Assembly: GCF_036084755.1 (NCBI RefSeq)
Contig: NZ_CP107968.1
Span: forward strand, 372,001 to 436,000
Direction: 5' to 3'
DNA from: Streptomyces sp. NBC_00370
Lineage (GTDB): Bacteria > Actinomycetota > Actinomycetes > Streptomycetales > Streptomycetaceae
DNA length: 64,000 bases
Shown: positions 42,024 through 49,388 of the stretch, one piece after another
How the letters are laid out: each line of letters opens with the position of its first letter
Position numbering within the stretch: the first letter of the stretch is position 1
Notes under the pieces: generated by a model
Told to the model about the DNA's origin: nothing
What the model saw: only the letters and a program-made list of their open reading frames with translations
The model's database searches: none
Made by a program: the position numbers and the translations under genes

Positions 42024-42647
42024 ATGCCGATCATTCGCGTCAGCCTGCTGGAAGGCTGGACCACGGAACAAAAGGCAGAGGTCGCCCGCGAGCTGACGGA
42101 GTCCCTCGTCTCCGTGCTCGGCGAGGTGTCCCGTCCCTACATCTACGCCGTCGTGGAGGAGATGCAGGCCGGCGCCGTCGCCTTCGGCGGCAACGTGATC
42201 ACCCACGAGATGAATCTCGAGGCCCTGGCCACCTCGGCCCTTCAGCACCAGAAGGTGGTGAACGCCCGGCGGACGGAGGAAGCCTACGACGCCCTGGCGA
42301 GCGGGAACCGGCAGCTCATCGCGGGCTACTGGGACGACGACGTGGCCTGGTCGGTGCCCGGCAGTCACCCGCTCTCGGGCGTCAAGAAGGGGATCGGGGA
42401 ACTGCTCGCCTTCCGCGTCGCACAGGAGCGGCTGACCGGCGGCACCTTCCGTGCCGAACGGAGCCACCCCCTCGTGGACGGCACGACGGTGGTGGTGCGT
42501 CTGCGCGAGGCGGCAGTGCGGGAGAACGGACACAGCCTGGCGGTCGACGCGCTGCACACCCTGGAGTGGGCGGACGGGCGCATCGTCTCCGGCGGTGAGG
42601 CGTTCGTGGGCACCGCGGCGGCGGACAACGACGCCTTCTGGAGCTGA
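42024..42647 (+). CDS. Fusion of a 4-oxalocrotonate tautomerase domain and a SnoaL/NTF2-like domain
   Basis: A 207-residue two-domain protein. Residues 1-62 are a tautomerase unit: the catalytic amino-terminal proline follows the start Met (MPIIRVSLLEGWTTEQKAEV), with SRPYIYAVVEEMQAGAVAFGG. Residues 75-207 are NTF2-like (RRTEEAYDALASGNRQLIAGYWDDDVAWSVPG up to HTLEWADGRIVSGGEAF). Tautomerases move double bonds in 2-oxo acids; the second domain could handle the product. GAGAGGAG precedes the ATG. The fusion is not one I know as a standard architecture. A terminator follows directly. Confidence 0.85.
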   Translation: MPIIRVSLLEGWTTEQKAEVARELTESLVSVLGEVSRPYIYAVVEEMQAGAVAFGGNVITHEMNLEALATSALQHQKVVNARRTEEAYDALASGNRQLIAGYWDDDVAWSVPGSHPLSGVKKGIGELLAFRVAQERLTGGTFRAERSHPLVDGTTVVVRLREAAVRENGHSLAVDALHTLEWADGRIVSGGEAFVGTAAADNDAFWS

Positions 42648-42665
42648 CCCCTGCCGGAGTTGATG

Positions 42666-42695
42666 AAGGGGCGCCGTCGAAGGACGGCGCCCCTT
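42666..42695. terminator. Intrinsic terminator, perfect 13-base arms
   Basis: AAGGGGCGCCGTC (42666-42678), GAAG tetraloop, GACGGCGCCCCTT (42683-42695), then TTC. Placed between the convergent tautomerase fusion (+) and SnoaL-like gene (-), so bidirectional. Confidence 0.88.
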
Positions 42696-42717
42696 TCGGG
42701 TGCGAGCAGGTGTGTCA

Positions 42718-43134
42718 CTACGGCGACGTGGGGTTGAAGTACTCCACGAAGCGGCTGATCCGCCCGGTGGCGTCGAACTCGAAGATGCCGACGTTCTCGT
42801 TGCGGTACGTACCTCCGTCTGCGAGATCGCCGTGCGGAAACCAGCGGGCGAGGAAGCGGCCCGGGTCCAGCAGCGGTTGGATCTCCGTGGCCGGATAGCG
42901 CAGCCGGACGTACTTCGCCGCCTCGGCCGCGTAGTGGCGGCGCAAATCCTCACGGCCGTACAGGGCGCGCGCCGCGCTCTCGGCGGCGTAGGGGGCCGAC
43001 ACCTCGCAGTCGGGGGCCCACAGCTCTATCCACGCGTCGATGTCGAGGGCTTCCAGCAGACGGAAGTACCGCGTGAGGGCGTCGTGGTTACGGGCGCGTA
43101 TCTCCTCGTCGGTGCCGGTGGCGGATTTCTGCAT
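42718..43134 (-). CDS. SnoaL/NTF2-like protein
   Basis: A 138-residue NTF2-fold protein: ALTRYFRLLEALDIDAWIELWAPDCEVSAPYAAESAARALYGREDL, then YPATEIQPLLDPGRFLARWF and NVGIFEFDATGRISRFVEYFNP, the ending typical of PhzA/SnoaL-like polyketide or phenazine-associated proteins. The ATG at 43134 lacks a strong ribosome site but has GAAAGGAC upstream. It lies downstream of, and co-directional with, the MFS exporter gene (112 bases), and is convergent with the tautomerase fusion. Confidence 0.85.
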   Translation of the reverse strand: MQKSATGTDEEIRARNHDALTRYFRLLEALDIDAWIELWAPDCEVSAPYAAESAARALYGREDLRRHYAAEAAKYVRLRYPATEIQPLLDPGRFLARWFPHGDLADGGTYRNENVGIFEFDATGRISRFVEYFNPTSP

Positions 43135-43246
43135 GTCGAGTCCTTTCGTCGTGCCGTCCGCGACGCGGTCACGGCACCGCGCCGGAGGGGGCCGGGCGGG
43201 GCCGGACGCAAGCGTGCGCGGGACGGCAGGTCCGGCCGCGGGCGGG

Positions 43247-44692
43247 TCAGCCGACTTCCGCCACGGGACGGCGCAAGCAGACCAGGGCCAGTACGGCGCC
43301 GACGAGGCAGACGATGCCCGCGGTCAGCATGGCTACGTGCAGACCGCCGAGCGTGGCCAGCGTGGACGTCGTCGTCGCGGCGAGAGCGTTGCTGCGCGCG
43401 GTGACGATAGCGGCAAGGCTGGCGGTCCCGATGGCTCCGAGGAACTGCGGCAGCTGCGAAAGGCCGCCGGCGATGCCCTGCTCGTCGTCTCGGAGCCCCG
43501 ACGTCATGGTGGTGATGAAGGCAACCACGGTCAGCACGTGCCCGAACCCCATGGCGCCGGAGGTGACCAGCAGAAGCGCCAAGCCGCCGTGCGCCGGCAG
43601 GAAGAACATCAGAGCCGTGCCGACACCCTGCACGAGCAGGCCGGTGAACATCGTCTCCACGTTGCCCAGAGCCGCGATGATCCTGGCCGCGAACATGCCG
43701 CCCACGAGAGCGGTGAGCCCCTCGGCGAGGAACCCGGCACCGGTGGCGAGGGCCGAATAGCCCAGTACGTCCTGCATGTAGAGGCTGAGCAGGACGGACG
43801 TGCCGCCGCACATGCCCAGGGTGATGAAGCCCAGCAGCCCGCTCCACTTGACCGTCGGCCTGTTGAGCAGCGCCAACGGGATCAGCGGGTCCGGGTGGCG
43901 CCGCTCGGCCAGAAGGAACACCGCCAGCGCCACGACGGCCAAAACGAGCGAGGCCAGCGTGAAGGCACTGCCCCAGCCGGCCTGGGCACCGGTCGAGATG
44001 CCGTACACCAGGGCGAACAGGCCGATCATCGCCAGGGCCGCCCCCGGAACGTCCAGTCGGGCGCGGGAGCGCGTGTCGGTCCGGGGAAGCAGGACAAGGG
44101 CGCCGGTCAGCACCAGGGCGCCGATGATCACCAGAATCAGCATGGTCCAACGCCAGCTGAGCCCGCTGGTGATCACCCCGCCGGCGAGTGTGCCGACCAC
44201 GAAACCGAGGGAGAGCACGGCACCGTTGATGCCCAGAGCCCTCGTACGGCGTGGGCCCTCGGGGAAGACCGTTGTCATCAGCGCGATCGCCGTAGGGGCG
44301 ATCATGGAGGCGGCCACGCCCTGTCCCACCCGGGCGGCGATCAGCATCGCCGGCCCGACCGCCAGCCCGGCGAACAGCGAGAACACCGCGAACAGGGCGA
44401 CGCCCACGGTGAACAGGCGGCGTCGGCCGACCATGTCGGATATCCGGCTGAACAGCGGAAGCAGACTCGCGGTCGGCAGCAGACAGGCCGTCGACACCCA
44501 CTGGAGCGACCCGGTGTCGGCGAAGTGCAGGCCACGGCCGATGGCAGGCAGGGCGACGGTGACCACCGAGTAGTCCAGGCCGGTCATGAACGTGGCACCG
44601 CAGAGAGTGAACAGGACCAGCCAGCCTCGGAGTCCGAGGTCCGTCGTCCCCTCCTCTCCGGTTGTCGCACTCTTCGTATCGGTTGCCGCCAT
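43247..44692 (-). CDS. MFS drug exporter (DHA2/EmrB-QacA-like, 14 spans)
   Basis: A 481-residue exporter with about 14 hydrophobic spans. The first span contains the family motif TFMTGLDYSVVTVALPAIGRGL, followed by motif A SRISDMVGRRRLFTVG and motif C-like GFVVGTLAGGVIT. ATG at 44692 follows GAGAGG at seven bases. It is likely to extrude a hydrophobic toxic compound. Its upstream region carries a 17-mer shared with the XRE regulator's palindrome at 46193-46235, so that regulator is the likely repressor. Confidence 0.9.
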   Translation of the reverse strand: MAATDTKSATTGEEGTTDLGLRGWLVLFTLCGATFMTGLDYSVVTVALPAIGRGLHFADTGSLQWVSTACLLPTASLLPLFSRISDMVGRRRLFTVGVALFAVFSLFAGLAVGPAMLIAARVGQGVAASMIAPTAIALMTTVFPEGPRRTRALGINGAVLSLGFVVGTLAGGVITSGLSWRWTMLILVIIGALVLTGALVLLPRTDTRSRARLDVPGAALAMIGLFALVYGISTGAQAGWGSAFTLASLVLAVVALAVFLLAERRHPDPLIPLALLNRPTVKWSGLLGFITLGMCGGTSVLLSLYMQDVLGYSALATGAGFLAEGLTALVGGMFAARIIAALGNVETMFTGLLVQGVGTALMFFLPAHGGLALLLVTSGAMGFGHVLTVVAFITTMTSGLRDDEQGIAGGLSQLPQFLGAIGTASLAAIVTARSNALAATTTSTLATLGGLHVAMLTAGIVCLVGAVLALVCLRRPVAEVG

Positions 44693-45029
44693 CGGAACGC
44701 CTCTCACAGGAAATCGGCGGGGCCACCCTGGCCCCTGCGCGGGACAGGTCTACAGACTGGAGCGGACAGCAGGCCTTACCCAGACGTCTGTTGGGGGTAC
44801 ATCTGTCAGGTGCAGGATCGAGGGGCCGGCAGCTGCGGAAGAGGCTTCGCCCTCGCGGTCCTGGCCGAGACAGCCGCACGGCACGGAACCCACTGCGTCA
44901 ACTTGCCGAGAAATACGCGCTTCATCTCTTCTTTCTTCTCCTAACGGCATCGCGTGCGGTTACATCGACAGCGTTCCGGCGGATCCGTTCGGGATTGCCG
45001 CCGACGTCCGCACGCCCCCGGGAGTCATC
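44693..45029. promoter_or_regulatory. Divergent promoter region with XRE-operator half and CAGACGTCTG palindrome
   Basis: A 337-base gene-free region between the exporter (-) and the muconolactone-isomerase-like gene (+). It contains the palindrome CAGACGTCTG (44781-44790) and CATCTGTCAGGTGCAGG (44800-44816), which reappears inverted at 46204-46220 inside the long dyad before the XRE gene. On the minus strand GTTGACGCAGTG gives a TTGACG -35-like element near 44898-44887. Confidence 0.6.
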
Positions 45030-45338
45030 TTGCTTTTCTATGTCCAGATGAAGTGGAAGCACGAAGGCCGCATCACACTCGACGAGTTGTGGGAGATCGA
45101 GCAGGAAGAGGCCGAGCACGCCCAGGAAACGGTCGACTCAGGTTTCTGCGTGGGTATCTGGAAAGTCGCGGCACAGAAGCGTGTCCTTGCCATCATCGAT
45201 TCCCCGGACGCGGAGGAACTCGACCGGACGGCACTCGGCCGACTCCCGATGCGCGAATTCCTCGAATTCGAAGAGGTGTGGCCGCTGCGGGACTATCTCG
45301 GGTTCGCGGAGGACGTCAAGCGCCGCTACCGCGTCTGA
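45030..45338 (+). CDS. Muconolactone delta-isomerase-like protein
   Basis: A 102-residue protein of the muconolactone-isomerase ferredoxin-like family: LFYVQMKWKHEGRITLDELWEIEQEEAEHAQ, then GIWKVAAQKRVLAIIDSPDAEELDRTALGRLPM. These isomerases act in the beta-ketoadipate pathway or as small polyketide-associated enzymes. I set the start at TTG 45030 with CGGGAG five bases before; it restores the first beta strand, which the later ATG at 45048 would cut. Divergent from the exporter and 57 bases before the EthD-domain gene. Confidence 0.75.
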   Translation: MLFYVQMKWKHEGRITLDELWEIEQEEAEHAQETVDSGFCVGIWKVAAQKRVLAIIDSPDAEELDRTALGRLPMREFLEFEEVWPLRDYLGFAEDVKRRYRV

Positions 45339-45395
45339 CCGACGGATACCCCTCACCGCCTCGATCCACCGAAGATATCGACGAGAGGAATCACC

Positions 45396-46088
45396 ATGAT
45401 CCATCAGCTCATTTTCGCCGCCCCGAAGCCCGGCATGAGCGAAAGGGATTTTCACGACTACTGGGTGGAGCAGCACGCGGTGCGCTTCGCCGCCAAGATC
45501 CCGCAGATCCGGAAGTACGCCGTCGACACAACACTTGCCGTGAACGGTATCGGTGAGCCGTTGTGGAACGGCATCGCCGAGATCTGGCTGAAGAACGAGG
45601 AGGAGCAGCTCGCCTCCCTGCAGACGCCCGAGTTCCTTCAGGGCGCGCGGCTGGACGAACCGAACTGGGCCGCGTTCTGGCGCACCGTGGTCCTCGACAC
45701 CGACACGGAGACGGTGGTCAAGGGCGCGCCGGAGAACACCGTGCAGCCCGGGGTCAAGCTCGTGCTGCTCGCCAAAAGGCGTGAGGGCACGGGCACAGAG
45801 GAATTCCGGCGGCACAGCCGCACGGTGCACGCTCCGTTGGTGGCCCGGATCCCGGGTCTTGCCCGCTACGACCAGTCCTTCACCCGGGACTCCTGGTACG
45901 GCATCAGCGAGCCGCCGTTCGACGCCGCGTACCACCTCTGGTTCGACAGTCCCACGATCCTTGAGGCGGCGGTGAGGTCCGCCCAGTACGCCGCCGTGGA
46001 GGCAGACTTCAAGAATTTCGTCAACGAGCGCTACCTGCACGCCATGGCTGTCCGGGAGAACTGGGTCGTCGGCCCCGAACCGCGCTGA
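45396..46088 (+). CDS. Tandem EthD-domain protein
   Basis: A 230-residue protein with two EthD (dimeric alpha/beta barrel) units: IHQLIFAAPKPGMSERDFHDYWVEQHAVRFAAKIPQI in the first, and VKLVLLAKRREGTGTEEFRRHSRTVHAPLVARIPGL in the second. The histidines WVEQHA and RTVHAP occupy the usual EthD position. Such proteins participate in ether or polyketide tailoring. Ribosome site GAGAGGA. It follows the muconolactone-isomerase-like gene and shares its ferredoxin-like fold class, suggesting action on the same compound. Confidence 0.85.
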   Translation: MIHQLIFAAPKPGMSERDFHDYWVEQHAVRFAAKIPQIRKYAVDTTLAVNGIGEPLWNGIAEIWLKNEEEQLASLQTPEFLQGARLDEPNWAAFWRTVVLDTDTETVVKGAPENTVQPGVKLVLLAKRREGTGTEEFRRHSRTVHAPLVARIPGLARYDQSFTRDSWYGISEPPFDAAYHLWFDSPTILEAAVRSAQYAAVEADFKNFVNERYLHAMAVRENWVVGPEPR

Positions 46089-46192
46089 CCGTCAGCCGCC
46101 GGCCTCCCCCGGCCCCTGTTGCCCGCCAGTGACCGGTCCCGGCAGGGAGCACATGCCGGGACGGCCGTGGTACGGGAGCCCGTCGGCCAGGA

Positions 46193-46235
46193 CACTGATT
46201 CTGCCTGCACCTGACAGATGCAGGCAGAATCAGTG
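46193..46235. promoter_or_regulatory. 43-base perfect palindrome (17-base arms) before the XRE gene
   Basis: Arms CACTGATTCTGCCTGCA (46193-46209) and TGCAGGCAGAATCAGTG (46219-46235) flank the 9-base CCTGACAGA. It ends 11 bases before the XRE ATG. The centre plus part of the right arm is an inverted copy of the 17-mer at 44800-44816. Probable autoregulatory operator, which could also fold as an mRNA hairpin occluding the start. Confidence 0.7.
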
Positions 46236-46246
46236 CGTGAGAGGGC

Positions 46247-47170
46247 ATGGTGGAGGATATGGACCGCCGATCAGAGCTTGGTGAATTCCTGCGCACCCGA
46301 CGGGCCCGGCTGAGGCCGGAGGAAGTCGGTCTCTCCGACTACGGCGGTCGACGGCGCGTGCCCGGCCTGCGCCGTGAGGAGCTGGCCCAACTCGCCGGCG
46401 TGAGTGCCGGCTACTACACGCGGCTGGAACAAGGCCAGAGCCCCAACGCCTCTGACGCGGTCCTCGACGCGATCGCCCGTGTCCTGCGGCTCGACGAGGC
46501 CGAACGCTCCCATCTGCACAGCCTCGCCCGGTACCGACCGCCCAAGCCACGCCGCCACCCCCGTGCCGAGCAGCTTCGCCCCGGCGTACAGCTGCTGATC
46601 GACGGGTTCGGGGACCTGCCGGCCCTGGTGATCGGCCGCAGCACCGACGTCCTGGCCTGGAACCGCACGGCCCACACGCTGCTGGCCAGCCACCTGCCGT
46701 TCGAGGGCCCCTGGCAGCCGAGGCAGCGGCCCAACATCGCGCGGCTGATCTTTTTGGACCCGCACACGCGGGAGCTGTACGCGGACTGGCGTTCCAAGGC
46801 CCGGGACACCGTGGCGGATCTGCGGCTGATCGCGGACCGGTATCCCGACGACCTCGTGCTGACCGAGCTGATCGGCGAACTCACCATGAAGAGCGAAGAG
46901 TTCGCCGCGCTGTGGGCGTCGCACCCGGTACACAGGTGCGTACCGCACCTCACCCGGGAGTTCCGCCATCCACTGGTCGGGACGCTGACGCTCAACAACG
47001 AGTTGCTGGACCTGTCCACCGACGCGGGTCAGCGGATGGCTGTCTTCACTGCGGACCCGGGCTCTCCCTCGGCCGCGGCTCTGGCCCTGCTCGCCGACCT
47101 GTGCGGCCCGGACGTCGGCGCCGGTAAGACGGCCGGTGACACCTCTGCGACGCCTCTCCCGGCGCAGTAG
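46247..47170 (+). CDS. XRE-family regulator with MmyB-like ligand domain
   Basis: A 307-residue regulator. The N-terminal HTH (about residues 8-85) reads ELGEFLRTRRARLRPEEVGL, RRRVPGLRREELAQLAGVSAGYYTRLEQGQ and SDAVLDAIARVLRLDEAER, typical of actinobacterial MmyB-type XRE proteins. The C-terminal PAS-like ligand domain includes LPALVIGRSTDVLAWNRTAH and ends FTADPGSPSAAALALLADL. MmyB-like regulators commonly repress neighbouring oxidoreductase or exporter genes and bind fatty-acid-like ligands. The long palindrome upstream and its match in the exporter promoter region make autoregulation and exporter control likely. Confidence 0.9.
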   Translation: MVEDMDRRSELGEFLRTRRARLRPEEVGLSDYGGRRRVPGLRREELAQLAGVSAGYYTRLEQGQSPNASDAVLDAIARVLRLDEAERSHLHSLARYRPPKPRRHPRAEQLRPGVQLLIDGFGDLPALVIGRSTDVLAWNRTAHTLLASHLPFEGPWQPRQRPNIARLIFLDPHTRELYADWRSKARDTVADLRLIADRYPDDLVLTELIGELTMKSEEFAALWASHPVHRCVPHLTREFRHPLVGTLTLNNELLDLSTDAGQRMAVFTADPGSPSAAALALLADLCGPDVGAGKTAGDTSATPLPAQ

Positions 47171-47215
47171 AAGCACGGCATGTCCGCTCCCGCCCGCACG
47201 CGGAGCGATCCTCGA

Positions 47216-47244
47216 CCGGGGCGGCGCCCCTTCCGCCGCCCCGG
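47216..47244. terminator. Bidirectional GC-rich terminator
   Basis: CCGGGGCGGCG (47216-47226), loop CCCCTTC, CGCCGCCCCGG (47234-47244), between convergent XRE (+, ends 47170) and SDR (-, ends 47290) genes. Confidence 0.7.
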
Positions 47245-47289
47245 CACCCCGGCCCGGACCGAGGACGCACTGTCCCTACGTCCTTGTGT

Positions 47290-47880
47290 TCACGGGGCTC
47301 CCACCGCGAGCGTCAGACCGCGTTCCCTGCCTTCCACGAGGTCCGCGTAGGCGCGCGCGACCTCGGCGGCGGGCACGCCACGGGCGGGATCCTCGCCCAG
47401 TGCCCGCAAGGTCTCACGCACCCACCCTGGACTGACCGCGTTCAGCCGGACCCCGGCCGGCATCTCCATCGCCGCCGCGTACACGAAGGCTTCGACGCCC
47501 GCGTTGATCACATGTCCCGGGGCGCTGCCCACCACCGGCTCCTGGAAGTAGCCACTGGTCAGTGTGATCGAACCGCCTCTTCGCAGCAACGGCGCAGCAC
47601 TACGGACGAGTTCCGCCTGGCCGATCAGTTTCTCCCGCAACCCGTCCCAGAACTCGCCCGAGCCGCCGAACAAGGGGGCCATCCCCCCCGCGGCCGCGCA
47701 GCACACCACGGCATCGAGATCCCCGACCTGTGCCAGCAGGGCTTCGACGGTGGCCGAGTCGGCCATATCGACCGTGAGGGGACCCGAACGCGACGCCCGC
47801 AACACCTCGTGACGCTTGCTCAACGCGGCGCACACCGCTCCACCGATAGTACCCGTCGCACCAATCACCAAGATCTTCAT
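47290..47880 (-). CDS. Short-chain dehydrogenase (compact atypical SDR)
   Basis: A 196-residue SDR, shorter than classical members (about 250). Cofactor motif KILVIGATGTIGGAV, then SRSGPLTVDMAD and VVCCAAAGG in place of the NNAG. SITLTSGYFQ holds the catalytic Ser, but the YxxxK pair is replaced around HVINAGVEAFVYAAAME (no Tyr-Lys), as in the Gfo/YwnB-like short SDR group that keeps fold and NADPH binding. ATG at 47880 begins the Rossmann strand. Co-directional with the exporter gene upstream (131-base gap). Confidence 0.85.
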   Translation of the reverse strand: MKILVIGATGTIGGAVCAALSKRHEVLRASRSGPLTVDMADSATVEALLAQVGDLDAVVCCAAAGGMAPLFGGSGEFWDGLREKLIGQAELVRSAAPLLRRGGSITLTSGYFQEPVVGSAPGHVINAGVEAFVYAAAMEMPAGVRLNAVSPGWVRETLRALGEDPARGVPAAEVARAYADLVEGRERGLTLAVGAP

Positions 47881-48011
47881 CACAATCCCGTTCTCCCAGG
47901 TGACTTCCGCGGGCACGTCATGCCCAGGAGACAAGCCTGGCGGAATGCGACGAAGTAAGCCATCCCCCTCACAGAGGTACATCTACGATGACTACCTTCA
48001 GCGCCCGTACG

Positions 48012-49235
48012 TCAGAACGAGGCGTCAGGTCCGCGCTGCGGCATGTGCGCACGCCGAGATCCGTCCGGGCGACCGGCCGCCTCGACCGGTGTCACGTCGC
48101 GCAGCCGGAACCAGCCCATGACCAGGAGCGCCACCCCCATGAGTACCGCGCTCCCCCAAATGGGTGAGCGGTACCCGAGCCCTGCGTCGATGCCGAGACC
48201 GCCGACGAGCGGCCCGAGTGCCGCGCCGACATTGAACGCGGCAGTCGAGAATCCACCGCCGAGCATCGGTGCCTCCCAGGCGGTCTCCAGGGCACGGGCG
48301 ACGAGGGTGGACCCCACCGCGAACCACAACATGCCCAGGAAGAAGAGCAGCACCAAAGTGGCCACCATATCGGTGACGGCGAAGGAAAGCGCCACCCAGC
48401 CCAGGAGAAGCACCGCACTACCAAATCCGATCACCTGCCGGGGACGAACGTCCGCCAGCCGGCCACCGATATTCGCCCCGAGGAAAGCGCCGAATCCGAA
48501 CAGAGCCAGCACCGCGGGAACCCAGCCATGAGGAACTCTGGTGACGTGCACCACGATGGACGACACATAGGTGAACGTGCAGAAGGTGGCCGCATTGACG
48601 GTCGCGGCGAGCAGCAGTACCAAAATGACCGGCGGTCGTTTCAGGGCGCGCATCTCCCGCCGGACGCCGGGCCGTTGGCCGGCTTTTTCGATGGAGGCGG
48701 GAACCGAACGCATCGTGGCGACGACAGCCGGCACGGAAATGATGCTTACCGCCCAGAATGCCGCCCGCCATCCCCACAGCTCCCCCAGTTCCGCCCCGGC
48801 GGGGACCCCGATCACACAGGCGACCGTCACCCCGCCGAGCAGCACCGATGTCGCTCGGCCGCGCAACCGGGGCTCGACCAGCGCAGCGGCCGCCGACAGT
48901 CCCACGGCGAGAAATCCGGCATTGGCGACCGCCGCGACACCCCGCGTTACGAGAAGCAGCCAGAAATCCTCACTCAACGCGCCGACGACATGGGAGAGCA
49001 AGAACACTGAAAGACAGGACAGCAAGGCACGTCGACGTGGCCAGCCGATACTGACGGCGGCCATGAGCGGTGCCCCCACCACCATTCCGACTGCGAACAG
49101 CGACGTCAGCACACCTGCTGAAGAAAGGGAAACACCCATGTCGTGCGCGATATCAGGAGTGAGTCCGGACAGCATGTACTCCGACGTCCCCTGTGCGAAG
49201 GTGGCCAAGCCGAGGACATACACCACGAACGGCAT
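48012..49235 (-). CDS. MFS exporter, Cmx/CmrA chloramphenicol-efflux-like
   Basis: A 407-residue DHA1-type exporter with 12 spans. VYVLGLATFAQGTSEYMLSGL and LTSLFAVGMVVGAPLMAA closely follow the pattern of actinobacterial Cmx/CmrA chloramphenicol efflux proteins and AraJ-type transporters. Motif C-like GGVTVACVIGVPAGAELG is present. Resistance to chloramphenicol cannot be claimed from sequence; sugar or drug export are both known in the family. No ribosome site better than the one at ATG 49235 was found. Confidence 0.88.
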   Translation of the reverse strand: MPFVVYVLGLATFAQGTSEYMLSGLTPDIAHDMGVSLSSAGVLTSLFAVGMVVGAPLMAAVSIGWPRRRALLSCLSVFLLSHVVGALSEDFWLLLVTRGVAAVANAGFLAVGLSAAAALVEPRLRGRATSVLLGGVTVACVIGVPAGAELGELWGWRAAFWAVSIISVPAVVATMRSVPASIEKAGQRPGVRREMRALKRPPVILVLLLAATVNAATFCTFTYVSSIVVHVTRVPHGWVPAVLALFGFGAFLGANIGGRLADVRPRQVIGFGSAVLLLGWVALSFAVTDMVATLVLLFFLGMLWFAVGSTLVARALETAWEAPMLGGGFSTAAFNVGAALGPLVGGLGIDAGLGYRSPIWGSAVLMGVALLVMGWFRLRDVTPVEAAGRPDGSRRAHMPQRGPDASF

Positions 49236-49388
49236 ACGGAAACTCCCTCTTCCGCTTCATACCGGAAAACAAGACACCGTCAGTGCATCACGCACCAGGC
49301 GAAAGACCGGCTTCGCGGAGTCTTACCGGCGCATTCTTGGCAAGTCCTGCGCCCGCCGCCGCAGCACCGGCCGGATCCCGCCGAACGC

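Noticed and set aside
46193..46235. Transcription terminator for the tandem-EthD gene
   Set aside because: The stem is strong but has no T-run, lies more than 100 bases after the EthD stop and directly before the XRE start, and shares sequence with the exporter promoter, which favours an operator.
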